This document shows positions 16,613-23,454 of a stretch of DNA of 36,933 nucleotides, in pieces. Both the position numbers and the translations under genes were made by a program. The stretch covers positions 1-36,933 of the forward strand of contig CANBVJ010000034.1 in the NCBI GenBank assembly GCA_947372865.1. Direction: 5' to 3'. The notes beneath the pieces were generated by a model, which was not told the DNA's origin, searched no databases, and saw nothing but the letters and a program-made list of their open reading frames with translations. Origin of the DNA: Comamonadaceae bacterium (GTDB taxonomy: Bacteria; Pseudomonadota; Gammaproteobacteria; Burkholderiales; Burkholderiaceae_C). Each line of letters opens with the position of its first letter. The first letter of the stretch is position 1.

Positions 16613-17434
16613 TTAGCGCGCAGGCACCGCCGAGCGGCGCTGCACGCTGCGGGTGGCCAGCATCACCAGCGCAATGGCGCCCACGTAAAAACCCAGTTGC
16701 AAGGCGCTGGGGCTGGCGTCGTAGCCCATCAGCGCGTGCAAAAAGGTGCCAAGCGCCGAGTCGTTGGCCAGCAGGCCCGAGCCGTCCCACACCGGGGCAC
16801 TGCCCCAGTCCAGCAAGCCGGCTTGCACCAGCGCCTTGGCCAGTTGGCTGGCCAGGCTGCCCGCCAGCAGCAGCACCAAGGTGTTGGTCACCGAAAACAA
16901 ATGGCGCGCCTGCACCCGCGCCAGCCCCAAGTACATCACCAGCCCCACCAGCACGCCCGCTGCCAGCCCGCTGAGCACCGCGCCCACCAGGGCCGCCAGG
17001 CCGGTGGATTCGCCCGAGAGCAAACCGCTGACAAACAACACAGTTTCGGCGCCTTCGCGCAGCACGGTGAGCGCCACCGCCACGGCCAGCGCCCACAGTG
17101 CGCCGTCGGCCTGCGCGGCAGACTGGCCAATCTGGCGTGCGGCAAGCGCCATTTCGCGGCCATGGGTGGACACCCAGACGCAATGCCAGGCCAGCATCGC
17201 CAGCGCCACGGCCAAGATGCCTACGTTGAGCAAGTCCTGTCCCACGCCATCGGCCCAGGCGCTGATGCGCTCCATGCCCGCGGCCAGCGCCAGCGCGCCC
17301 AGCACCCCGGCCAGCACGCCCGCTGCAATCCAGGCGCTGCGCCGCGCCACGCCACGCGTGGCAACGGCAATGATGCCGATGAACAAGGCGGCTTCCAGGG
17401 TTTCCCGGAACACGATCAGGCTGGTGGCAAACAT
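16613..17434 (-). CDS. FTR1-family high-affinity iron permease (EfeU/FtrC-like)
   Basis: A 273-residue inner-membrane iron permease. Seven hydrophobic segments fit the FTR1 fold. Two iron-coordinating REXXE signatures are present: RETLE near residue 9 and REGAE near residue 145. The N-terminus FATSLIVFRETLEAALFIG is typical. The ATG at 17434 is used because this sequence is then right at the N-terminus; an open frame reaches 17539 but its extra 35 residues have no similarity and overlap the cupredoxin gene. It follows the cupredoxin by 19 bp. In the FtrABCD systems, a P19 protein (FtrA) and a ferredoxin-type FtrD are also encoded; neither is seen here. Confidence 0.94.
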   Translation of the reverse strand: MFATSLIVFRETLEAALFIGIIAVATRGVARRSAWIAAGVLAGVLGALALAAGMERISAWADGVGQDLLNVGILAVALAMLAWHCVWVSTHGREMALAARQIGQSAAQADGALWALAVAVALTVLREGAETVLFVSGLLSGESTGLAALVGAVLSGLAAGVLVGLVMYLGLARVQARHLFSVTNTLVLLLAGSLASQLAKALVQAGLLDWGSAPVWDGSGLLANDSALGTFLHALMGYDASPSALQLGFYVGAIALVMLATRSVQRRSAVPAR

Positions 17435-17453
17435 GCGGAAGTCTCTTGTGAAA

Positions 17454-17804
17454 TTACTGGACCACCAACACGCCCTGAGCGGTGTCTTCGTGGAATTCGC
17501 CAACAAAGGTGTAGCGTCCGGGCTTGAGCGGGCCGACAAAAATCACCGCCTTGGCCTTGGCGGGAATGATTTTTTCGCGGCCCAGGGCCTTGCTCTCGAA
17601 CTCTTCAGGCGTGCTGTCCTGGTTGTGCACCGTCAGGCGCACGCGCTGGTTGGCAGGCACGACCGGCTCGCTGGGCTCAAAACGGTGGTCTTTGATAACC
17701 AGCGCCAGTTCAAAGTCAGCCGCCGACGCGGCGCCCGAGGCCACGGCCCCAGACAGCGCCAGAACCAGCGGCAAAACCAAGGCGGAAAAAGAAGCAGTTT
17801 TCAT
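17454..17804 (-). CDS. Periplasmic cupredoxin-like iron-uptake partner (FtrB/EfeO-N-like)
   Basis: A 116-residue secreted protein. A signal peptide spans residues 1-28 with an AXA-type cut near SAA-DFEL. The rest is a cupredoxin fold like the N-terminal domain of EfeO and FtrB. It holds DHRFEPSEPVVPANQRV, the EEFESKALGREK segment (E-rich, with the family's conserved Arg) and GEFHEDTAQG near the C-terminus. The usual type-1 copper cysteine is absent, which is normal for this iron-linked subgroup. The ATG at 17804 is chosen for the signal peptide; the frame is open upstream to 17894. It precedes the permease by 19 bp and lies 54 bp downstream of a Fur-like box. Confidence 0.92.
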   Translation of the reverse strand: MKTASFSALVLPLVLALSGAVASGAASAADFELALVIKDHRFEPSEPVVPANQRVRLTVHNQDSTPEEFESKALGREKIIPAKAKAVIFVGPLKPGRYTFVGEFHEDTAQGVLVVQ

Positions 17805-17857
17805 GGCAAAGAGGCTTGAACGCACAAGCCGTACATCGTTGAGGTGATGCGATTCTA

Positions 17858-17876
17858 AACGAGAAGGATTCGCATT
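17858..17876 (-). promoter_or_regulatory. Putative Fur box upstream of cupredoxin-FTR1
   Basis: On the minus strand the 19 bases read AATGCGAATCCTTCTCGTT. They match the Fur-box-like consensus AATGAGAATNATTCTCATT at all but 3 of the defined positions, and the two halves are imperfect inverted repeats (6 of 9 paired). The box lies 54-72 bp upstream of the cupredoxin ATG, suitable for repression by iron-bound Fur. No clear -35/-10 pair was identified. Confidence 0.55.
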
Positions 17877-17917
17877 CAACTTGATTTGCGTCAAAGGCCC
17901 GCCAAGCGCAAGGGCGA

Positions 17918-18421
17918 TTAGGCGGGGCTCTGGGCCCGGATTTTTTTCAGCAAGGCGGTGGTCGAATAGCCCGACACAAAAGGCAGCGCCAGCGCTTGGC
18001 CGCCCCAGGATTGCACCAGCGCGGTCTCGGGCAAGACCGCCATGTCGTAGTCGCCGCCCTTGACCAGAATGTCGGGGCGGATTTCGGCAACCAAGGCTTC
18101 GGGCGTGTCTTCGTCAAACCAAGTCACCAGGCTCACCGCCTGCTGGCCGGCCATGACCACGGCGCGGTCGTCCTGGGCGTTGAGCGGGCGGTCCTCGCCC
18201 TTGCCCAGGCGGCGCACCGAGGCGTCGGTGTTGAGCGCCACGATCAGGCTAGCGCCCAAGGCGCTCGCTTGCGCCAAGTAAAGCACGTGGCCACGGTGCA
18301 GCACGTCAAACACGCCGTTGGTAAACACCCAGGGCCGGGGCAACTGCGCCAGCGCTGAGCGCAAGTCCGCACGCGGGCAGATCTTGTCCAGCAAAGCCGG
18401 GGGCGGGTAGCTCGCGCTCAT
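17918..18421 (-). CDS. rfaE2: D-glycero-beta-D-manno-heptose 1-phosphate adenylyltransferase
   Basis: Transfers AMP to heptose 1-phosphate, giving ADP-heptose for lipopolysaccharide inner core. In E. coli this is the C-terminal half of HldE; here it is a stand-alone 167-residue protein, as in many beta-proteobacteria. The cytidylyltransferase-like signature is clear: TNGVFDVLHRGHVLYL with the HXGH nucleotide site, then ALNTDASVRRLGKGEDRP, FDEDTPEALVAEIRPDILVKGGDY and a C-terminal GYSTTALLKKI. The start overlaps the stop of the upstream ferritin-like gene (ATGA, 18418-18421). The kinase half RfaE1 is not in this window. gmhA, which acts earlier in the same pathway, lies at 30012. Confidence 0.95.
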   Translation of the reverse strand: MSASYPPPALLDKICPRADLRSALAQLPRPWVFTNGVFDVLHRGHVLYLAQASALGASLIVALNTDASVRRLGKGEDRPLNAQDDRAVVMAGQQAVSLVTWFDEDTPEALVAEIRPDILVKGGDYDMAVLPETALVQSWGGQALALPFVSGYSTTALLKKIRAQSPA

Positions 18422-19293
18422 GCCTGCGAAGCGGCTGCAGCGGGCGCGCTCGCCAGCGAGGCGGCCAGATCGCGCGCGATTTCCTTGCGGTATTTGTTGA
18501 GCTCTTGCACGGTGGCAAAGCTGCGCTCGAGCAGCAGGCTCATGTTGTGCAGGATGCGTTCGACCACCTTGGTTTCCCACACGTCGTCAAACTTGATTTG
18601 CTGGTCGAGCCAGTGCTCCAGCCACTGCGGGTTGGGCAGGCGGCTTTGGATGGTGTCGTTGGGGAACAGCGCCTTGCTCACATGCAGATTGGTGGGGTGC
18701 AAGGCCTGCGCGGTGCGCCGGGCGCTGGCCATGAGCACGCCGACTTTGGCAAACGCGCTTTTGGCCTCCAGGCCAGAGTTCTGGATGGCGCGCTTCATGT
18801 ACTTCAAATAGGCGCCGCCGTGGCGCGCTTCGTCCTGGCTCAGGCGGGTGTAAATGGCTTTGATCACCGGCTCGGTATGCCACTCGCTGGCGCGGCGGTA
18901 CCAGTGGTTGAGGCGGATTTCGCCGCAAAAGTGCAGCATCAGCGTCTCAAGTGCGGGCGCTGGGTCAAATTCGAAGCGCACGTTGTGCAGCTCGGCCTCG
19001 GTGGGCACCAGCTCGGGGCGAAAGCGGCGCAGGTATTCCATCAGCACCAGCGCGTGTTTTTGCTCTTCAAAAAACCAGATCGACATAAAGGCCGAAAAGT
19101 CGCTGTCGCCCTGGTTGTCACGCAAAAACATCTCGGTGGCCGGCAGCGCCGACCATTCGGTAATGGCGTTCATCTTGATGGTGGCGGCCTGCTCGTCGGT
19201 GAGCGCTGCTGCGTCAAAGCTGTCCCAGGGAATGTCGCGCTCCATGTCCCAGCGCACGGCTTCAAGCTGTTTGAAAAGTTCGGGATAAAGCAT
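18418..19293 (-). CDS. Ferritin-like di-iron protein (acyl-ACP desaturase-related fold)
   Basis: A 291-residue helical protein of the ferritin-like superfamily, found in Comamonadaceae as an uncharacterised family. Di-iron ligand motifs are visible: E46 in ITEWSALP, E77-x-x-H80 in FFEEQKHA, a further Glu in the helix LMLHFCGEIRLNHW (E116 or E125), and E155-x-x-H158 in QDEARHGG. Two ExxH motifs and separate Glu residues are the layout of class II di-iron oxidases such as acyl-ACP desaturases and aminobenzoate N-oxygenases. The reaction cannot be told. The last 20 residues are Ala-rich. It overlaps rfaE2 by 4 bp and is divergent from the eight-gene operon at 19460 with 166 bp between. It might be a desaturase acting on lipids. 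Confidence 0.85.
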   Translation of the reverse strand: MLYPELFKQLEAVRWDMERDIPWDSFDAAALTDEQAATIKMNAITEWSALPATEMFLRDNQGDSDFSAFMSIWFFEEQKHALVLMEYLRRFRPELVPTEAELHNVRFEFDPAPALETLMLHFCGEIRLNHWYRRASEWHTEPVIKAIYTRLSQDEARHGGAYLKYMKRAIQNSGLEAKSAFAKVGVLMASARRTAQALHPTNLHVSKALFPNDTIQSRLPNPQWLEHWLDQQIKFDDVWETKVVERILHNMSLLLERSFATVQELNKYRKEIARDLAASLASAPAAAASQA

Positions 19294-19401
19294 GTCGGTC
19301 TTTCAAAAGTAGGGCAATTTTAGGCCGTCACTGTGTCAGCTTATGCGGCGTGGGGTTGCTAAAGCGGCGCCACTTGATCCAGCTTAAACCCGGAATTGCG
19401 A

Positions 19402-19447
19402 AAAATTACCGCCCAGTCGCAAAATTACCGTATAGTTATCGGACTAT
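19402..19447 (+). promoter_or_regulatory. Promoter/operator region of the eight-gene lipid operon
   Basis: A 10-bp sequence AAAATTACCG occurs twice in direct orientation (19402-19411 and 19421-19430, 19 bp apart). TATAGT at 19431-19436 could be a -10 element, placed 19 bp after TTACCG at 19406 as a weak -35. An inverted repeat, ATAGT with ACTAT around 6 bases (19432-19447), overlaps and follows it. The ATG of the first gene lies at 19460, and no clear ribosome-binding site is seen. Overlapping repeats with long spacers are often used by MerR-type activators, but no regulator is assigned. TGATCC at 19375-19380 resembles an ECF -35 but has no matching -10. Confidence 0.4.
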
Positions 19448-19459
19448 GGCACGCTTCTC

Positions 19460-20758
19460 ATGAAAATCGCAATTATTGGCTCCGGTATTGCCGGTTTGGC
19501 CGCTGCGCACCGCCTGCAGCCGCACGCGGCGGTGACGCTGCTGGAGGCCGGCAGCTACTTTGGCGGCCATACCCACACGGTCGATGTCACGCTAGACACG
19601 CCCCAGGGCCCGCGCACCCACGGCGTGGACACCGGCTTTTTGGTATTCAACGAACGCACTTACCCGCAGTTGATCGCCTTGTTTGCCGAGTTGGGCGTGG
19701 ATACGGCGCCCTCGGACATGTCGTTTTCAGTGCAAGTGCCCGCCAGCGCGGGGCAGCCGCGCCTGGAGTGGAGCGGCACCTCGCTCAACGCCGTGTTCAG
19801 CCAGCGCCGCAACCTGTTGAGTCCACGCTTTTGGCGCATGCTGCGCGACGTGCTGCGCTTTAACCGCCTGGCCACCGACATTGCGCGGCGCAACGCCGAA
19901 GGCGAGCTGATGCAGCCGCTCAAGGGCTTTTTGCAGGCGCACCGCTTTTCGGCCGAATTTACCGACTGGTACTTTTTGCCCATGCTGGGCTGCATCTGGA
20001 GCTGCCCCACGGCGCAGATGCTCGAGTTTCCAGTGGCCACCATGATCCGCTTTTGCCACAACCACGGCCTGATCCAGGTCAGCAACCGGCCGCAGTGGCA
20101 CACGGTGGCGGGCGGTGCGCGCCACTACGTGGACAAAATAGTGGCCGGTGTGGCCGACCAGCGGCTGAACTGCCCAGTGCAACAAATCCGCCGAGACGCC
20201 GACGGCGTGCACGTCACCAGCGCAGGCCAGACCGAGCGCTTTGACAAGGTCGTCATCGCCACCCACAGCGACCAGGCGCTAGCCTTGCTGGCTGACGCAT
20301 CGGCGCAAGAGCGCGTCACCCTGGGCGCGATTGGCTACCAGGCCAACCGCGCGGTGCTGCATACCGACGCGTCGGTCTTGCCCCAGCACAAGCGCGCATG
20401 GGCCGCCTGGAACTACCAGCGCGCGCCGCACGCAGATACGCCCGGCGCCCCAGGCGACAGCCAGCGCGTGTGCCTGCACTATTTGCTCAACCTGCTGCAG
20501 CCGCTGCCCTTTGCGCAGCCGGTGGTGGTGTCGCTCAACCCCCTGCAAGACATTGACCCGCAGCACGTATTGGGCAGTTTTGACTACGCGCACCCGGTGT
20601 TTGACCTGGCCGCCATCCGCGCCCAGACCGAGGTGCCCGCGCTGCAAGGCCAGCAGCACAGCTATTTTTGTGGCGCCTGGACGGGCTATGGCTTCCATGA
20701 AGACGGCCTCAAATCAGGCCTGGACGTGGCGGCGCGCCTGCGCCCGCTGCTAGGCTGA
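19460..20758 (+). CDS. FAD-dependent amine-oxidase-like protein
   Basis: A 432-residue flavoprotein of the COG2907 type. The N-terminal Rossmann motif IAIIGSGIAGLAAAHRL binds FAD ADP-ribose; it is followed by the Glu of LLEAGSYFGGHTH (about residue 32) and the VDTGFLVFNERTYP segment that marks this family. A NRPQWHTVAGGARHYVDK segment and the C-terminal GAWTGYGFHEDGLKSG (about 410-426) bind flavin. It lacks the extra domains of carotenoid desaturases and monoamine oxidases. Homologues occur next to DUF1365 and cyclopropane-synthase-like genes, often in light or singlet-oxygen regulons. Substrate is probably a modified lipid, by inference. It is the first gene of the operon and its TGA stop overlaps the next ATG (TGATG at 20756-20760). 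Confidence 0.92.
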   Translation: MKIAIIGSGIAGLAAAHRLQPHAAVTLLEAGSYFGGHTHTVDVTLDTPQGPRTHGVDTGFLVFNERTYPQLIALFAELGVDTAPSDMSFSVQVPASAGQPRLEWSGTSLNAVFSQRRNLLSPRFWRMLRDVLRFNRLATDIARRNAEGELMQPLKGFLQAHRFSAEFTDWYFLPMLGCIWSCPTAQMLEFPVATMIRFCHNHGLIQVSNRPQWHTVAGGARHYVDKIVAGVADQRLNCPVQQIRRDADGVHVTSAGQTERFDKVVIATHSDQALALLADASAQERVTLGAIGYQANRAVLHTDASVLPQHKRAWAAWNYQRAPHADTPGAPGDSQRVCLHYLLNLLQPLPFAQPVVVSLNPLQDIDPQHVLGSFDYAHPVFDLAAIRAQTEVPALQGQQHSYFCGAWTGYGFHEDGLKSGLDVAARLRPLLG

Positions 20759-21555
20759 TGCCCATGCCCGGCGAAGCGGTCCACACGCAGGCCCAGGCCC
20801 TGATCGGCTTTGGCCAGGTGCGCCACGCCCGGCTCAAGCCGGTGCGCAATATCTTTGCCTACCGTACCTATTTTTTGATGCTGCCCATGCGCAGCCTGCA
20901 GCGTGGTGACGCGGCGCCTTCGCCGCTGGCGCGCAACCGCTTTGGCTTGGTGAGTTTTTACGACCGCGACCATGGCGACGGGCGCAGCCCGCAGGACGGC
21001 GGCGCGCTAGCCTGGCTTGACGCGCTGCTGGCAGCCGAAGGTATTACCGACGCCGATGGCGAGGTCTGGCTGCACTGCTACCCGCGCGTGCTGGGCTTCG
21101 CTTTCAAGCCGGTGAGTTTTTGGTACTGCCACCGCGTAGACGCCAGCTTGCGCGCCGTGGTGGTCGAGGTGAACAACACCTTTGGCCAGCGCCACTGCTA
21201 TGTGCTCGACCCGGCGCGCTTTGGCGCCGAGTTGCGGGCAGCAAAAGTGTTTCACGTGTCGCCGTTTTGCCCCGTCGAAGGCGGCTACCGCTTTCGCCTG
21301 ATGGTGGACGCAGCGCGCACGCGCACCGTGGCGCGCATTGACTATGACGATGCGCTCGGACCTTTGCTGCAAACCAGTGTGAGCGGCACGCTCGAACCCA
21401 TCACGGCGCAGGCGCTGCGCCGCGCGCTGCTGGGCTACCCGCTAATGACGCTGGCCGTGGTCTGGCGCATCCATTGGCAGGCGCTGCGCCTGTTTGCCAA
21501 ACGGGTGCGGTTTTTTCGACTGCCGGCGCCGCCGCCCACGTCGGTCAGCCGCTAG
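20758..21555 (+). CDS. DUF1365 domain protein
   Basis: A 265-residue protein of the DUF1365 family, with no established reaction. Conserved features are the N-terminal GQVRHARLKPVRNIFAYRTY (about 19-38), FYDRDHGDG (about 66), the YPRVLGFAFKPVSFWYCHR segment (about 108-126), where a Tyr/Phe-rich strand is the strongest family mark, and VVVEVNNTFGQRHCYVL (about 134-150). It ends in a basic hydrophobic stretch (LFAKRVRFFRL). The family occurs almost always beside FAD amine-oxidase-like and cyclopropane-synthase-like genes, as here, so it likely acts in the same lipid modification. The TGATG overlap and an alternative ATG at 20764 leave the start uncertain by 2 codons. Confidence 0.9.
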   Translation: MPMPGEAVHTQAQALIGFGQVRHARLKPVRNIFAYRTYFLMLPMRSLQRGDAAPSPLARNRFGLVSFYDRDHGDGRSPQDGGALAWLDALLAAEGITDADGEVWLHCYPRVLGFAFKPVSFWYCHRVDASLRAVVVEVNNTFGQRHCYVLDPARFGAELRAAKVFHVSPFCPVEGGYRFRLMVDAARTRTVARIDYDDALGPLLQTSVSGTLEPITAQALRRALLGYPLMTLAVVWRIHWQALRLFAKRVRFFRLPAPPPTSVSR

Positions 21556-21605
21556 ACGCACTGGTTGCATCGCCCCCTCCTATCCACCTCTTGTTGCACG
21601 CGCCC

Positions 21606-22850
21606 ATGAACCGCTCCACCACTTCAACTCCTTCCGCCACCAAAGACGCTGCCGCCGCTGGCGTTCCCGCGTCGGCGCGCACCGTGCTCAAGCTCTTGCA
21701 GCGCTTGCGCCACGGCAGCCTGACCCTGCATTTTCCGGACGGACAAATGCAGCGCTTTGGCGGGGAAGCGCTGCCGCACGCCACGCTGCATTTGAACAAC
21801 TGGAATGTGTTTTCGGCCGCGCTCAAGTCGGGCGACATTGGCTTTGCCGAGAGCTTTATCGCCGGTGACTGGACCACGCCCGACCTGACCGCGCTGCTGC
21901 GCGTGCTGGTGCAAAACCGCGCCGAGGTGGAGCAGGTGATTTTTGGCAGTTGGTGGGGCCAATTGGCCTACCGGCTCAAGCACTGGCTCAACCGCAACAC
22001 GCGCGCCAACAGCCAGAAAAACATCCACGCCCATTACGACTTGGGCAATGCCTTTTACACACGCTGGCTGGACCCGAGCATGAACTACTCGTCGGCCCTG
22101 TTTGCCGGCAATCTGCAGCAAAGCCTGCAGCAGGCGCAAACCGCCAAGGTGCGTCGGGTGCTCGAACAGGTGCGCGTGCGGCCAGGCGACCGGGTGCTGG
22201 AAGTGGGCTGCGGCTGGGGCGCCCTGGCCGAGATGGCCACCGCGTCCTTTGGCGCGCACCTGACCGGCGTGACCCTGAGCACCGAGCAGCTCGCCTTTGC
22301 GCAAGAACGCATGCAGCGCCTGGGCATGGCCAACCGCGCCGACCTGCGCCTGCAAGACTACCGCGATATCAACGACGCCCCTTTTGACGCCATTTGCTCG
22401 GTGGAAATGATCGAGGCCGTGGGCAAAGACTACTGGCCCACCTATTTCGCCAGCCTGGCCAAGCTGCTCAAGCCCGGTGGGCGCGCCTGCATCCAGAGCA
22501 TCGTGATCGACGACGCGCTGTTTGCGCGCTACGTCAACTCCACCGACTTTATTCAGCAGTACATTTTTCCGGGCGGCTGCCTGCCCAGCCCCAGCGCCTT
22601 TCGGGCGCAAGCCGCCGCCGTGGGCTTGCAGGTGGAAGAAGAACACGCTTTTGGCCTGGACTACGCCGAGACGCTTAAGCGCTGGCGCGAGGCCTTTTTG
22701 GCGCAACGCACCGAGGTGCTGGCGCTGAGCTTTGACACCCGCTTCATGCACATCTGGGAGTTTTACCTGTGCTACTGCGAGGCCGCCTTTATGGAAAAGA
22801 ACATTGACGTGGTGCAGTACACCTTGCGCAAACCGGGGCCGTCGGCCTAA
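21606..22850 (+). CDS. Cyclopropane-fatty-acid-synthase-like SAM methyltransferase
   Basis: A 414-residue SAM-dependent methyltransferase that probably adds a methyl group to an unsaturated membrane fatty acid. Landmarks are HYDLGNAFYTRWLDP before the core, VLEVGCGWGALAEMA (SAM motif, about 199-213), CSVEMIEAVGKDYW (about 264-277) and STDFIQQYIFPGGCLPS. Of the bicarbonate ligands known for E. coli cyclopropane synthase (C139, E239, H266, I268, Y317), E270 and I299 match, but Cys is Ser163 and His is Gln297. This suggests methylation without ring closure, the behaviour of UfaM-type enzymes in furan fatty acid synthesis. The ATG at 21606 follows the DUF1365 gene by 50 bp; an upstream in-frame start overlaps that gene. 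Confidence 0.9.
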   Translation: MNRSTTSTPSATKDAAAAGVPASARTVLKLLQRLRHGSLTLHFPDGQMQRFGGEALPHATLHLNNWNVFSAALKSGDIGFAESFIAGDWTTPDLTALLRVLVQNRAEVEQVIFGSWWGQLAYRLKHWLNRNTRANSQKNIHAHYDLGNAFYTRWLDPSMNYSSALFAGNLQQSLQQAQTAKVRRVLEQVRVRPGDRVLEVGCGWGALAEMATASFGAHLTGVTLSTEQLAFAQERMQRLGMANRADLRLQDYRDINDAPFDAICSVEMIEAVGKDYWPTYFASLAKLLKPGGRACIQSIVIDDALFARYVNSTDFIQQYIFPGGCLPSPSAFRAQAAAVGLQVEEEHAFGLDYAETLKRWREAFLAQRTEVLALSFDTRFMHIWEFYLCYCEAAFMEKNIDVVQYTLRKPGPSA

Positions 22851-22855
22851 ACACC

Positions 22856-23437
22856 ATGACTGGGCCCACAGTGCTTTGCCACAGACGCACACTGCTGCGT
22901 TTGCCGCTGGCTGCGGCAGTGGCGCTGCCACTGGGCGTGGGCGCGCAAACCGCACTGGCGGCGGTACCGCCCGAAGTGGCTCTGGACTTGCCGCAAGGCC
23001 AGGCCCTGGGCGCCGGGCGCATGCGCTACTTGCTGTGGGACGTGTTTGACGCCACGCTGTGGACGCTCGCAGGCTTTCGCGGCGCGCAGTATTTTGAACA
23101 CGCGTTTGCGCTGGAGTTGCGCTATTTGCGCCGCCTCTCGGGCACTGCGCTGGTCGATAGTTCTTTGCAGGAAATGCGCCGCGCCGGTAGCCTGGACGCC
23201 AGCAAAGAGGCCGCCTGGACGGCCGCCATGCAAAGCGCCTTTGCCGACGTGCAGCCGGGCGACCGCATTACCGGGGTGCACCGCCCGGGCACGGGCGCGC
23301 GCTTTTATTTCAATGGCCGCTTGCGTGCCAGCGTGGACGACGCGGCTTTTGCCCGGGCGTTTTTTGGTATCTGGCTCAGCCCATCCACCAGCGAGCCCCG
23401 GCTGCGCAACGCTTTGCTCTCGGGCAGCGCGCCTTGA
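22856..23437 (+). CDS. Chalcone-isomerase-like secreted protein
   Basis: A 193-residue protein of the bacterial chalcone-isomerase-like family, which resembles plant chalcone isomerases and fatty-acid-binding proteins in fold. It probably binds a lipid in the periplasm. The N-terminus has HRRTLLRLPLAAAVALPLG, a signal peptide with twin arginines at residues 10-11, so Tat export is possible; cleavage is likely after the ALA near residue 35. Further features are the RYLLWDVFDATLW segment (about residue 57), ALELRYLRRLSG and the GARFYFNG strand near residue 145, followed by the FFGIWLSP motif typical of the family. It begins 5 bp after the methyltransferase stop. Homologues without signal peptides exist; function is not established. 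Confidence 0.85.
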   Translation: MTGPTVLCHRRTLLRLPLAAAVALPLGVGAQTALAAVPPEVALDLPQGQALGAGRMRYLLWDVFDATLWTLAGFRGAQYFEHAFALELRYLRRLSGTALVDSSLQEMRRAGSLDASKEAAWTAAMQSAFADVQPGDRITGVHRPGTGARFYFNGRLRASVDDAAFARAFFGIWLSPSTSEPRLRNALLSGSAP

Positions 23438-23454
23438 CCAACCCAGCGGCTCCC

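Noticed and set aside
17435..17539. Upstream extension of the FTR1 gene
   Set aside because: It would add 35 residues before the conserved membrane helix and overlap the cupredoxin gene.
19375..19400. sigma-E (ChrR-type) promoter ahead of the lipid operon
   Set aside because: TGATCC is present but no TAAGA-like -10 occurs 15-18 bp downstream; kept only as a note in the operator entry.
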